This document shows, piece by piece, positions 1 to 11,896 of a stretch of 64,000 bases of DNA (positions are counted from its first letter, which is position 1; each line of letters begins with the position of its first letter). A program made the position numbers and the translations under genes. The notes beneath the pieces were generated by a model, which saw nothing but the letters and a program-made list of their open reading frames with translations, was not told the origin of the DNA and searched no databases. The stretch comes from Erigeron canadensis (lineage: Eukaryota > Streptophyta > Magnoliopsida > Asterales > Asteraceae), in the NCBI RefSeq assembly GCF_010389155.1, contig NC_057761.1, forward strand, positions 18,912,501-18,976,500. The letters run 5' to 3'.

Positions 1-873
1 GAGTGAGTAGTGTACCAGGTTAACTGGAATGTTAATTATTAAGGTGACAAGCTGAATTAGTAAATACAATGCAATAATGTAAATGACACGTAAATAAATA
101 TGGTGAGACAATATGTATTTTTCAAGTGTATTTTATTTATTGATTGTTAAATAAAATACAAGGTTGTTGCGGAACCAAGATAATACAAAGATGTAAATAT
201 CCTAACAACCTATGAAATACAATTGATCTATACTTGGAAATTCTCCTAACAATTGAAACACTTAAAGTTGTGAAATGTTCCTTTTTACGATTGAGAGAAT
301 ATTGCAAAAGTTCACTAATATTGCAGAATGTATGTGTTTGCAAAGTTGTTGAAATGCTTGGGCAAGGACCTCTATTTATAGTCGAAGTATGAGCATTGGG
401 ATCTCAACTTCGACGTACAAATATGGTTGATAGCACACGAAAGTATTAGTAAATAATCCTTTGTGTGTGCTAAATAATGTAAGACAAAAGGTTACTTTAT
501 TCAACCACTCTACATCTTTGCACTTTTATCCACACACAAGATTATTGTCCGGTTAAAAGGATGTAGTGTAAAGGGTCCTTCTCGTAATCAGTGTAAAGCT
601 TTGTAAAGTCATTTACATTGGAGGATTCTCCAGTTGATTGATCTGGTTGAATGTCAACTAGGCTTCGCTGCCATTGTCATTCCCTTTCTTCCACTTGTTG
701 TCTTCGAATTCAATTGGAATGTCTTCAGGTATATGTCTTCAGATCTCAACTGGAGGAAGTCATCAGTTGCATAAATTGTACATTACAACTGGACTTCAAA
801 TATTTCGGACAATTCTTCATGCTCTCCAGATGTAACTGGAGAGATCCAGTTTTTAGCAAAACTGGACCTAACA
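1..873 (-). repeat. Copia A 3' LTR (left copy, truncated by window edge)
   Basis: Aligns to 24731-25603 without gaps. Read on the minus strand the LTR opens TGTTAGGTCC directly after a purine tract. A TATA-like TATAAATAGA lies at 371-380 (minus strand), placing U3 at about 490 bases. Confidence 0.95.
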
Positions 874-884
874 AATTTCCCCTA
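874..884 (-). other. Copia A polypurine tract
   Basis: The minus strand reads TAGGGGAAATT immediately before the LTR start TGTTAG. This is the expected plus-strand DNA priming site of the retroelement. Confidence 0.8.
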
Positions 885-1146
885 ATTGTCCTGAAATATT
901 GCCAAGTATTTTCAAACTTGTTTCTATACAAGTGTAAGTTTGAAATACTTGAGTTTGATAAAACCTATTAATTTTTCAAGGCATTTTTATAGATCATCAA
1001 ATGCCTTGGGTTTAATTTTAATTATTTGTAGATCTTATCAGTTATCTAACTTGTGAATTACAATCTGGCAACTTGTATATACACAATTTTACAATGAAGT
1101 TACAAGAAAGTAAATAAAATTACAAGCAGATAGATAGAAGGAAAAC
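885..1146 (-). other. Copia A 3' untranslated segment
   Basis: Sequence between the stop of the 3' ORF (1147-1149) and the polypurine tract. I see no ORF on the element's strand and no further insertion. Confidence 0.6.
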
Positions 1147-1313
1147 TTAAATAGATGGCCCTTCGCCAATTTTCCTTCTCTTGGCAACAGATGAAATTGG
1201 ATGTTTGTCTTCAAGATCAAGGCCTAATCTTTCTTCAATATTTTCCTTGAACTTGATCAGGTTTTGCAATACATACTCCCAGCCTTTTTCAACCTTGTTC
1301 TTTCGCTGCCTAC
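1147..1313 (-). pseudogene. C-terminal end of the Copia A 3' ORF, cut off by solo LTR
   Basis: This open frame continues the minus-strand ORF ending at 2815 once the 1496-bp solo LTR and one copy of its 5-bp duplication are removed. It runs about 55 codons to a TAA at 1147-1149. The fragment is basic and charged near its end. The inferred full ORF length (6397 down to 1147 minus 1501 bases = 3750 bases) divides exactly by three, which supports the join. Confidence 0.75.
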
Positions 1314-2809
1314 TGATGTGTCATATTTTATACCATTTCCCACGTGACTTTAGGACCAATTATTCGTTATATTTATAGTTTTATATCCAATTTTCGATGC
1401 TTTAAGGGTTTGTTAAGTGTTTTCAGGTTGGAAATTGATTAGACGAGTGAATTGGTTGATTTTGATGACTTATGGAAGAAGCGGGAGAAGGATTCGGTCG
1501 AAATCGAGTGAAAGACCAAGAAAATGAATTTTGGAGTGTGTAACTCCCGTTACTCAACTAACGCCGTTACTTAGGAAGTTTCTGAAATCTCTGTAACGCC
1601 CAGTTAAGGAACTAACAACCGTGAGTTTCCTGAAGGCGTGTAACGCCCGTTACAAGTCAAGCACAAAACTAACGGCCAATTATCCCACTAACGGCCGTTA
1701 CACGCGGATTTTATATAGATAGTGTGTTTTGATGCTGCAGTGGGAGTTTTTTGAAGGGAGAGTTAAAAAGACGAATTTTGCTAGGGTTATTCATACCAAC
1801 ATTCTTGGTTTCTGCATTTTTAAGGCAAACAAATTGTTAGGATTGTTATCTTTTCAGTCTTGGATCAGAAACATTATTGCTACCGAATTTTCCTCAATCT
1901 ATTAGTATAAAATGATTTCTTCCATTCTTGTTTGTTTTATTTATTTCAATATGAGTAGCTAAATTCTTTATCATCCGTTTTGATGTAGCAATACAAAATG
2001 TAGGATTGCACTAATTTAATAATTCAAAGTTGATTTTAATTATCGTTGTGTCGAGATCTTGATGATTTAACTCCTTATTAATTATTATTTTGATATTGGT
2101 GGCATACGTGTTTTTCGTTAGTGGTACTAGTTGAATACGTATGTGATTTTCAATTAATTGTTTGCCTATAAACAGTTATCACTAGTTCATGGTATGATAG
2201 TGAATGTCATTTAATAAAAGGAGTTATTTTGTCAACGTGTTGTGTAACGGTTGGTGGTACCACGTTATCTTCACATAGGTACAATTGTTAATTTGATAAT
2301 CAAATAAACTAGTTGGTTAGGGAAATTGTTTTAAGCATTGGTGGTACCGGCTTTTACAAAGGAACTGATTAATTAGGTTATTTAAATGACTTTACAAACG
2401 TTGGTGGTACCAGTTTGTGTCTTTGTTTTGTCACGATTATCTTTATCAACTTAAATTAAACTTGAACTTCATTAATGTGCAATCCAAACATGTTGTTGAG
2501 CGAGATCAAGACGGATGACTTTTAAATCTCTTGAATTATAAATTTCAACCACAAATATTCTTTTGCGATTAATCCTACGGGATTACTGACTTTTCTTACT
2601 AACTTTTGCAACGTGACAATTCGGTCACGAAACCTCCCTTTTAATCTGAATCACTTTACTGTAACATTTGCTTAATAAGTCCTTGTGTTAGATCTAGGTT
2701 TACCAAGTCAACTATATTGCATATGAACGGGTTCACTGCCCGCAAGTGTGTATTAGTCAGTAGCTAGATATTTCGTGTTTATAAATTTAAGACTAGAAAA
2801 TACACATCA
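1314..2809 (+). mobile_element. Solo LTR 1 inserted in Copia A 3' ORF
   Basis: 1496 bp beginning TGATGTGT and ending ACACATCA (perfect 8-bp terminal inversion). It is flanked by the exact 5-bp duplication CCTAC at 1309-1313 and 2810-2814. No coding sequence, so it is a solo LTR left by recombination. A TATA-like TTATATAGAT at 1711-1720 suggests plus orientation with U3 of about 400 bp. Upstream of it is a cluster of palindromic GTAACG/CGTTAC sites; downstream (2098-2415) are several copies of a TTGGTGGTACC motif. Superfamily is not certain; the length and ends suit Ty3/Gypsy. Confidence 0.9.
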
Positions 2810-2814
2810 CCTAC

Positions 2815-5800
2815 TCTCCAGCAAATTTAGCATCTCCACATGCTCTGAATGACCATACTGGTGGACATCAGGGTTCTCAGTTGTTCTTTTGGGTCCACCA
2901 AAGTATTGAACCTCAACCACAAAATGTTTGGCACCAGGTTTGATCGTCACTTTCACATCGGTGATCTTACCTTTATTGTGCCTTCGATGCTGTACATCAG
3001 ATAAGTAAGTGCGAGCCTCTGATTCATTTGTCAGTTTGATCTTGCTCATGCTCAGTTTGTGAGTAGCAGCTCAAATATCATCAGTTGTGGGTTCAGATGG
3101 TTCTACCCAAGTCCTCAGGTTTGCATCTCTTGATAAGGCTTTTTGTTTTCTTCCCTTGGACTTGGGTGGAGTTAATAGTTTTTTGACCACCTTCTTTACT
3201 TGTTCAATCCGTTTGAGAATCCCTTCTGACCTTATCTCTTTAGCCTTTTCCACTGATACATTCAAACACTTGGCATCAAGACCAGCTTTATCATCTTGGT
3301 AGTGTTTGTCCAGTTCAACTTCCAACATTTCCTTCAGGGCATTGACAATCCTTGGATCTTCTTTTATTTTCTTGTATTCCAACAGTTGCAAGCCAAGGAG
3401 TTGTGCGTCAGTTACATCACCAAGAGTGGTTGGAAGACTTTTCCTAGATTCAAACTGATTGGCCCTTAATTGTTTCTTCCTTTGCTTGACCAGATACCCA
3501 ACCTTTGCTAATTTCTGACTTTCGCTTTCAGTAACTGGAGGCAATTGATCAACATTGCCAGTCTCCAACATAGGTGCATCAGTGGCTGGCTTCTTAGAGT
3601 CATCAGTTGCAATGGCCTTTCCTTTGTCCACATTCCCCCTATCAACCACATCGTCAAATGTTTCAAAAACCTGTTCACCAGCATCAGTACTGGCAGCAAC
3701 GACCATCTCCTTTCCCGAACCTGAAGCTTCAACAAGAGTGCGAGGGATACGAACAGACCTTTCCCCCTTGGCAGCATCTAGTCCTTGCCTAATTTCTTCA
3801 AAATCGGCATGACTGGAGGGCAAGCGATCTAGAGGCTACCATGATTGCATGTTCTTGCACTCTTTGAAGACTCCACATAAGATGCGAATTGTCCTCCATA
3901 GATGATTAATTTCTTGAGATTGAGTCATGACATTTCCACAAGTGGTGTCTTGACTCTTTTGAATTGCTTGAAGTACATTTAAATCATCTGGAGAGAGACC
4001 AGTTGCCGACACCTCCTTTACAACTTCTTTTTCCTTTTCTTTGCCAGCTTCAGTGGTTAGTTTTTCAATAGCGGTTGTGTGATCAGATACCTTGCTGGCT
4101 AATGTATCTAGACTGCACCTCAACTGATTGATCTCAGATGTTATGGGGGTGAGATCAACCTGGGGCGCTGCAGTCTTGGTGATCTCCGATATCACCCTTT
4201 CTATCAGATTATTTTCCCTTTCAGCCAAGGTATTTTCAATTTTCTGACCAACTGAAGTGGCCAACTGGTTGCCAAGCTCAACAACATCCAGACCAGGTTT
4301 TTCAACAATCAATTTGACCTGTCTTTCTAACTCTTTCAACTCAACCTCTGATGATCTGATAGTATTATTCAGTAGGTTGGTGATGGATGTGTGTACCTTT
4401 GATTGAGTTAAGTTAAAAGCTTCCTTTAAAGAAGTAGCCAGTGAATTGCAGCTGATGACCAACTCGTTGAGCTTCTTGAATACCAAGTCCTCATTGCCAG
4501 AGAACTTGTTAATCCCCAAATCAACCACCCTTACATTGGTTATATGATCCTTTTGGTATTTGGAGAGGGACTTGGTATTCTTGTCCAGTGTCTTCTGAAT
4601 ATCCTCCACCCTTGTTAAAAGGTTTGAGATATCGTTCTGGAAAGACACGAACTGGCTGTCCAGTGACGGAGGGGAAGGTGCCACTGGACCTGCTCGGAAT
4701 GCAACAGATACAACTGGAGGAGGTACATTAATTGAAGGTTCTCAAGTTGTTGTTGCACCAGTTGAAGGAATAGATCTTGTTGAAGAAGGAAGGGGATGAG
4801 ATTCAATGTGACGTTCATGCTGAGAATGCTCAGGTGTGAACGTCGACGACGGTGGTGTAAGAATGTGTCTATTTCTAGGCACATTCATGGATGAAAGTAA
4901 TTGTCGAGAGGAGAATGTTGGAATTTCTTGTAAGGTGGAGAAGTCACGTGGTGAAACTGAAACTTGTGGTTCTCGGGGCTGACCAAGGAGAGAAGGGAGC
5001 TGATCAAGTACAGTTGCATCAGCCATCTCCTGGTCAGATTCAGTCTCAGATGAATCCGAAGATTCAAGCTGAAACTCACCCTCATTTATGCCAAGATCTA
5101 TAAATGTTGGGGGTGGCTGAACAAGTTGTCCAGGCTCCTGATGACCAGTTTGAGTTTCCTCAAGGGTTTCATTAGTTAAAGGATTCGTTGCCGAAGCATC
5201 TTCTCCCTGGAAAGAGGTAACTGGAGCCTCAACTACAACTGCTCTTTCCTCAGTTGCAATATCATGGGCTAGTGATTCAGAAACCACAATCACTGGTTGT
5301 GACTGGTCAGATGTAGCAAGTTCTGATCTAGATCTTCTTCGACTTTTGGTAGATCTTCTTGCCTTTGGAACCGCCTGGACACCTGAGGGGAGATCTCTAG
5401 GTTCTGCAACAGTCACAACACCTGCAGACAAACTGGTGGGTCCCTCATTATTTTGAGGCCCGCCCAGTTGTCTTTCTGACTCACCTGATGGTGGTGCATC
5501 AGTTTTAGAGAATGCCAGCAACATTCTCGGAGAAATCTGGACCTCATCAGTTGTGGACACAAGGTTGTCCAGATTTCTTAATAATTCTGGCACAGAGTAT
5601 AAGGATTGTGTGTTGTTGTATTCTTCTTTGCCCAGAATTAATTTGAAACAAAGAGATAGAAATCGCGAAAATGGGATACAGGGACCCCTGTTACCTTTTA
5701 ATTTAAACACCAAGCTTCTGAACAAGATGTTTGCGAAGTCTACCCTTAGTTCATTCCACAGGTAGTATGCCATTTCTGCCTGGAAGGAGTTTATCTGGTC

Positions 5801-6397
5801 TAAACCACCAGAACTCCCACCTAAACTTTCTACCAAATGAACCATGAAGTACTTCCAGGATGGTGAAAGCCCTCTCATAGTAATTGATCCCTTGGTCTTT
5901 AGTACACCACCCTCCAGGACTTCTTTATTGCCCATGTCAAGGAAGACCCGACAGAAGTTGATATTAGGAGAAATTACCACTGGTACGCTCATCTTGTCTC
6001 AAGTAATTGAGGTTAAGGGTATCCCTCAATGTCTCAATAATGATGGTGCACGGGACTGACCCATCCTTTAAAGTGAAGGAGATGGATGAGCAGTCATCAG
6101 AATTTGATGCCGTGTACCAGAACTCGCACAAGTAGTCGTGAAACAACTTGTTTAGGTTTAAAGAAAAGGCATCGCTGAGGGGGAATTCTGAAAGAAAGAT
6201 TGGATTTTCCCAATGAGAGAGTCAGCGGCCTGATGCCCTTGAAGAGATGCCATTGGATTGTTTGGATTTAATTTAATTAATTTGGAATTTATCGGGGCAC
6301 CAACAACATTAGAAACATTCTCGGATGGAACATACTCGACAGTGAGTAGATTCACATCACGAGAGCGAGATGAAGAGGATGAAGATTTATGAGCCAT
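2815..6397 (-). pseudogene. Copia A long 3' ORF (env-position ORF), broken
   Basis: Runs downstream of pol, starting at ATG 6397. The N-terminus is serine-rich. Next comes a conserved-looking globular stretch (about 5480-6146), an Arg/Ser- and Pro/Glu-rich linker (4742-5480), a coiled-coil-like segment (3836-4684) and a Lys/Glu-rich C-terminal part (2815-3823). Segments ending at 6397, 5992, 4684, 3823 and 3049 share one frame. They are separated by a TGA at 4742, a TAG at 3836 and a TGA at 3071, plus a pair of compensating frameshifts around 6150 and 5970. It then continues past solo LTR 1. I recognise no enzyme motif. In SIRE elements this position holds the env-like ORF, but I see no clear signal peptide or membrane anchor, so a membrane-protein role is unproven. 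Confidence 0.7.
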
Positions 6398-7056
6398 TTG
6401 AGATTTTGGATTTAGGGTTTTGGATTTAAAGAAGAAAGAGAGAAAGGGATCTCGAATTGTGAATGATTGGAAGAATAAATGAAAGGAATTTTGTTGGAAG
6501 TAAATGAGAAAAATGATTTAGTAGGGGTATATATAGGTAATAAAATATTACCAATATATATATACGAAAAGATATTTTAATCCCCAAATTTTGAGAATTC
6601 AAAAACATTTAATACCTTCCATCAAGCATTTAATGCTATGACAGCTGGTATTCCCACTCACCCATTAACTTCAACAATTCCCATAAAAAGTGCATTATTA
6701 TTCAGCAAAAAGTCTTGACACGTAAGATATGTCAGGTGACGGTTGTGAGTGCGATACAAAACACTCGAGTAGCATCACATGTCACAGGTATTGACCAAGT
6801 AAAACATAACGTTATGAAATCTGGTTGTCTACTAGTTTAAGACAAGACCAAACTAGCGTACTAGAGAGATTTTCCAGATGCTAGTTTCAACTGAGAAATT
6901 CACCAGTTGCATTTTTCAAAATAAAACGAATTTTAATTGGAAAAATATTTTGAGTCTTTCCCCTTAAAAATGTGATCCATTTGATCAAGGACTGTTCTTT
7001 GAGTACATCAAGGCGTTCAATCTCCAACCAATCAAGGATCACCGGGACTCTCCAGT
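6398..7056 (-). other. Copia A spacer between pol and the 3' ORF
   Basis: About 660 bp of mostly AT-rich sequence between the pol stop at 7057 and the 3' ORF start. Contains a poly-T/AT microsatellite-like stretch near 6540-6570. No supported gene. Confidence 0.5.
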
Positions 7057-8922
7057 TTAATGAGGATTTAACATACCCAGTTCACTAATGAGATGTTTAA
7101 AAGTTTTCTCATCAAGAGGTTTTGTAAAAACATCAGCTAACTGTTTATCATTGGGGATGAAATGTATTTCAATGTCCGCTTTCATAACGTGATCACGAAT
7201 GAAGTGATACCTGATGTCAATATGCTTTGTCTTTGAGTGCATCACTGGGGTTGTGAGATATAGCAATTGCACTGGTGTTGTCACAAAAGATTGGGGTTCT
7301 AGTGTATTTCATACCATAATCAAGTAACTGGTTTTTGATCCAAAGAATCTGGGCACAACAACTGGCCGCGGAAATGTACTCTGCCTCAGAAAGTTGACAT
7401 TGAAACCGAAGTCTGCTTCTTACTGGTCCAACTCACCAGTTTTCCCCCTAGGAAGTGACAACCACCAGTTGTAGACTTTCTATCACTCTTACAACCTACA
7501 TGATCTGAATCTGAATAACCCATTAGATCTAACCCTGAGCTTTTGGGATACCAAAGACTAAGGTTAGGGCACCCTTTCAGGTACCTGAAAATGCGCTTAA
7601 CAGCATGCAAATGTGATTCTTTTGGGTTAGCTTGAAATCTGGCACATAGACATGTTGCAAACATTATATCTGGTCAACTGGCAGTTAAATACATCAGTGA
7701 ACCAACCATTCCACGATATTCTTTTTGGTCCACTGGTTTGCCATTTGGGTCAGAATCCAAATTTAATGGAGCTGAAATAGGTGTGGTTTTCGATGGGATA
7801 GAATCATATTTGTATTTTCTTAACAAATCTCTGACATATTTTTCTTGGTTATAAAAATACCATCCATGGTTTGTTTAATTTGTAAACCTAAGAAAATGTT
7901 AATTCACCCATTAAACTCATCTCATATTCTTGAGACATGATTTTTGAAAACCTTTTACACATTCCATCATCAGTTAACCCAAATATAATGTCATCAACAT
8001 AAATTTGTACCAATAAGATATTACTTTTTTCTCTTTCAAGATAAACAAGGTATTATCTATTGCACCTCTTTGAAAACCATTATTAAGAAGATGTTTAGTT
8101 AGAGTGTCATACCAGGCTCTTGGGGCTTGACGAAGACCATACAAAGCTTTGTTCAGTCTATATACCCAGTGAGGATGCTTCTCGTTCAAGAAACCTGGAG
8201 TCTGCTTAATATACACTTCTTCTTCCAATTTTCCATTCAGGAACGCACTTTTGACATCCATCTGGAAGACTTTGAAGTGCAAATGAGCAATAAGCCAAGA
8301 AAGTTCTAATGGATTCAAGTCTTGCAACTGGAGCAAAAGTTTCATCGAAATCAACACCTTCTGCTTGACAATAACCCTTGGCAACCAATCTAGCTTTGTT
8401 CCTGACAACATTCCCTCTTCATCCATCTTGTTTCGGTAGACCCACCTCGTTCCAATGGGTTCTTTCTTTAACCCTGAGGACAAGGAACAAGTTCCCAAAC
8501 ATTGTTCCTTTCGAACTGGTTAAGTTCTTCTTACATAGCCACAACCCAGCTTGGATCTACCATAGCCTCGTCAATCTTCTTCGGTTCAATCAGTGATAAG
8601 AAGGTGACGTTCAAGCATTGTTCACTTGTGGCTCTTCTAGTCTCAACCCCACTATCTGGATTTCCAATAATTTGCTCAATGGGATGAACAGCTGTCCATT
8701 TAGTGTATTGACTAGGTTGATATAGCACAACATCAGTGCAAGACACCTGACGATCTTCAACAGTTGAGGCAACTAGAGAAGGATCAACCCAAACTACTTC
8801 AAATTCATCATCAGTGTCAACTGGCGTGTTGACATGATTATCTTCAAACAAAGGCATATTTTGAAGAACTGGAGAAGTCTGGACTGGTTCTGATGTTGTT
8901 GTGGCACGAACATCTGATCCAA
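7057..8922 (-). pseudogene. Copia A reverse transcriptase and RNase H, decayed
   Basis: RT N-terminal segment at 7974-8498 carries the Copia hallmarks [14 protein letters not shown] (near 8105-8150). The catalytic YVDD sits at about 7990-8005 in a neighbouring frame, showing a frameshift. RNase H follows: 7386-7664 contains HAVKRIFRYLKG, GYSDSDHVGC and the GGCHFLGGKLVSW stretch. The last piece, 7057-7284, ends with the usual Copia tail (QLADVFTKPL) and TAA. At least four frame breaks separate the pieces, so no active RT can be made. Confidence 0.88.
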
Positions 8923-10392
8923 TCACCAGTTTCCGTGGTAAATTGAAACTGATGGAGGGGTAAAATGGAGTGTCACTGGAGATTTTCTTCTATGCAACTG
9001 GTTCCAGTCTTGATGACTGGAACATCTTCTGTGTAGAACTGATTGATGAACTTGATCAGATACACCAAAATCAACTGGGACAACTGGAGATAAATCAAGG
9101 CTTGGTCTTTTATTGATTGCCTCATTTGATTCATCGAATGTGACATGAATTGTCTCATGTACCTTTTGGAGTCTATAATTGTAAACTCTATAGGCCTTTC
9201 TTATATCTGAATAGCCTACGAAAACACCTTCGTCAGCTTTTGCATCAAATTTTCCCAACTGACTAGAATCGTTTAAATATAAACTGGACAACCAAATACA
9301 TGAAAATATCCAATGTTTGGTTTACGATTCCTGAGGACTTCGTAGGCAGTCTTCCTATGTCTCTTGACATAAACTGACCGATTTTGGTATGACAAGCTGT
9401 AGACACTGCTTCTGCCTAAAACTGGTGGAAGACCTGATTCAGATAACATACTTCTTGCAGCTTCAATCATGTGCGATTTTTCCTTTCAACCACACCATTT
9501 TGCTCTAGAGAACGAGCTGAAGAGAAGTTTTGAGAAATGCCCAATCAGTGCAAAATGACTCTAATTCTTTATTGATGAATTCAATACCATTATCACTTCG
9601 CAACTGACACACTTTCTTGGTATATTTGAGTTCAATTCTTTTGATGAGTGAGATGATTCACCAGGTGCATCACTTTTTGATCTGATGAATACCACCCAAC
9701 AATACCTGGTGTATTCATCAACAACAACTAAAGTGTATCGTTTACCAGCTTTAATTTGAACATTCACTGGACCAAAGAGGTCCATATGAAGCATGTGAAG
9801 AGGTTTAGTGATACTGAAGTTTTGCCTGGTCTTGAAACTGGCCCTTTTCTTTTTGCCCATCTCACACCCTAGATGGCTTTTCCTTTTAAAGGAAATAAAG
9901 GAATCCCTTCCACCAGTTGTTTTCTTGACAACTTTTAATATTCTTGAAATTAAGATGGGATAACCTTTTATGCCACAACCAGTTGGTGTCCTCATCAGCC
10001 TTGGCATAGAAACAATGCTCTTTTGGAGCTGGTTCCATGTCCATTATGTCCACATTCCCTTTCCTTGGTGCAATCATCACCACCTTCCAATCCTTGTTAA
10101 ATATGGTACCTTGAGCAATATCGAACAACACCTTATACCATCATCACAAAGTAGACTGACACTTATCAGGTATATTTCAAACCATTAACAAATGCAACTT
10201 TTGTGAACTGGACCTGTCCATTGTCAATGACACCATATCCTTCAGTTTCCCACTTCCATCATTACAAAACGTCACTGCCGGTCCATCTTGGACAGTGAAC
10301 TCTTCTAGCAGGGGCTTACATCCGGTCATTGTCCGTCCAGCAGCGCTGTCCAGATACCAGATATTCTTTTTTCGATCGCCCTGCACACCCAA
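8923..10392 (-). pseudogene. Copia A protease and integrase, decayed
   Basis: The protease region (10177-10392) has WYLDSAAGRTMTG where Copia proteases normally have a WxLDSGC..HMTG motif. The active-site Asp-Ser is followed by Ala rather than Gly. GAG-pre-integrase zinc-finger part follows at 9886-10131 (WLWHKRLSHLNF). The integrase core in 9561-10007 has LHMDLFGPV and VDEYTRYCWV, and continues in fragments at 9273-9470 (EAARSMLS, GYFHVFGC) and 8923-9291 (FVGYSD). Several frameshifts and stops interrupt it. Upstream it joins the gag linker; downstream it runs into RT. Confidence 0.87.
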
Positions 10393-11574
10393 GTAGATGA
10401 TTAGTTATTTTTGTGAACCCATCTTTTCTTGATGGGTCCACCAGACTTCTCTTGAGAAGTCTCAGCAGATTTGCTTGAAATAGAATTGGAGGCTGAAACT
10501 GGAGAATTATTTCCAGCTTCAGGAGTAAAAATAATTGGTTTGATTGGAGCGATAACCTCCTTTTTCTTTTCAGATTTTGCTCCTTTCTGAGCTGATTGTT
10601 TTTTTTTTGCGTTTGTTTCAAAGGAGGAGTTTTAACAATTTGTTTTTCAACTGAAGAAGACGAAGCTCCTTCCAGATTTTTGATTCTGGCAGTACAACTT
10701 TGTACCTGCCTTGACAAATTTTGGAGTTGACTTTCCAGTTTCAATAAAAAATTGTTTTCTTCAGGCTGCTGAACCTTGGACTTTGGTTCAGCGGACTTCT
10801 TAGTCTTAGGTGTCTTGGGCTCCTTGGACTTCTGAGGTAAAGGATTATCATCAGCTTCCTTTTTAACTGGAGCTTTAGCCTTTTTGGCTCCAGTTTTGAC
10901 CTCAACATGGGTGGTCTCAATGGATTCAGATTTGGCAATGTTAGAGGAGTCATATGGAGTCTCAACTTTAACTGATTCAGGCATCTGGTGAATCGAGGGT
11001 AAAACAGCTGCCATCTGGAGATCACCAGATTTCCAACCAGTTTTTTGAGCATCAATGGTTTTTGAAAAAGCGTCATAATTTTTGCCAGATGCTTGTACCC
11101 AAGATTTGATAACCATGTGTTCCTTTTCAAGATCAAATTTCAATTTTTGGTTATCTCTTTCCAGTGCCTCATTTTTCAAATCAGATTCTTTGAAAGCCAA
11201 CTGGACACTTTGCAAATCATTAATTTGACTTTTTATGTTATTAAACTCGATTAAAACTGTTTCCAAGTATATTTCATAGTCAGTTCTCATAGTTTCAACA
11301 AATAATAGGTCATCATTTAATGATTCAGCAATGTCCAATTTCAGTTCTGTATCCAACTCAACATCATAATCTCTTACCTTCTTTAAAATGAAGTCCACCC
11401 ATCTTCAAGAAACAACATCATCTTTTACCACTGGTTGTTGATTTTCTAATGCCATGAAACACACATCTCTAATCTTTTCATCATCATCAGATGAGTCATC
11501 AGAGAGTTCCCATTTCCCTTCAGTTTGAGCCATCATGCACTTGTTCTTTTCTTTCTCTTTTTCTTGTTCAAGAG
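10393..11574 (-). pseudogene. Copia A gag C-terminal/linker region (left of the nested insertion)
   Basis: Continuation of Copia A gag after the Copia B insertion. An acidic D/E/S stretch near 11450-11530 leads into a coiled-coil-like, Lys/Glu/Pro-rich region (10316-11398) before the protease. The reading frame at 11574 matches the frame leaving 23321. A TGA near 11408 breaks it. No catalytic motif is expected here; long coiled-coil gag tails are usual in SIRE-type elements. Confidence 0.75.
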
Positions 11575-11885
11575 TGTAATCAGCACGATTTTATCAACCG
11601 AATTCACATCAACAATGGCATTTGGTTAGTGTGTGTGTTCTTGGTGTTTGTGTGTGTGTTGAGAGAGAATCTGGATCAAGAGTGTGTTTTTCAGGTGTAA
11701 TTTTATATGTGTTATGCAAAAGTCATGACTTCTAAGGAATTGAGGGCTATCTATAGTCTATTCTATCCAACTATGCTAATTAACACTATTAGCCCCTCAA
11801 CCTTAGAAATCATCAACTCATGACTTAACAACAAGTATGTCTATAACTTAAATTACAATGTATCACTATTTTTGGATTTCTAACA
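11575..11885 (-). repeat. Copia B 3' LTR
   Basis: Starts TGTAATCA and ends TAACA (TG...CA). Its TATA equivalent reads TATAGATAG on the minus strand (plus-strand GCTATCTATA near 11747-11756), whereas the right copy has TATAAATAG. Confidence 0.96.
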
Positions 11886-11896
11886 TTCTACCCCTT
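11886..11896 (-). other. Copia B polypurine tract
   Basis: The minus strand reads AAGGGGTAGAA directly before LTR start TGTTAGAAAT. Confidence 0.8.

Noticed and set aside
137..343. 68-codon ORF duplicated at 24867-25073
   Set aside because: Identical location in both Copia A LTRs; it overlaps the transcribed LTR region and has no recognisable domain. Duplication reflects the LTR pair, not a gene family.
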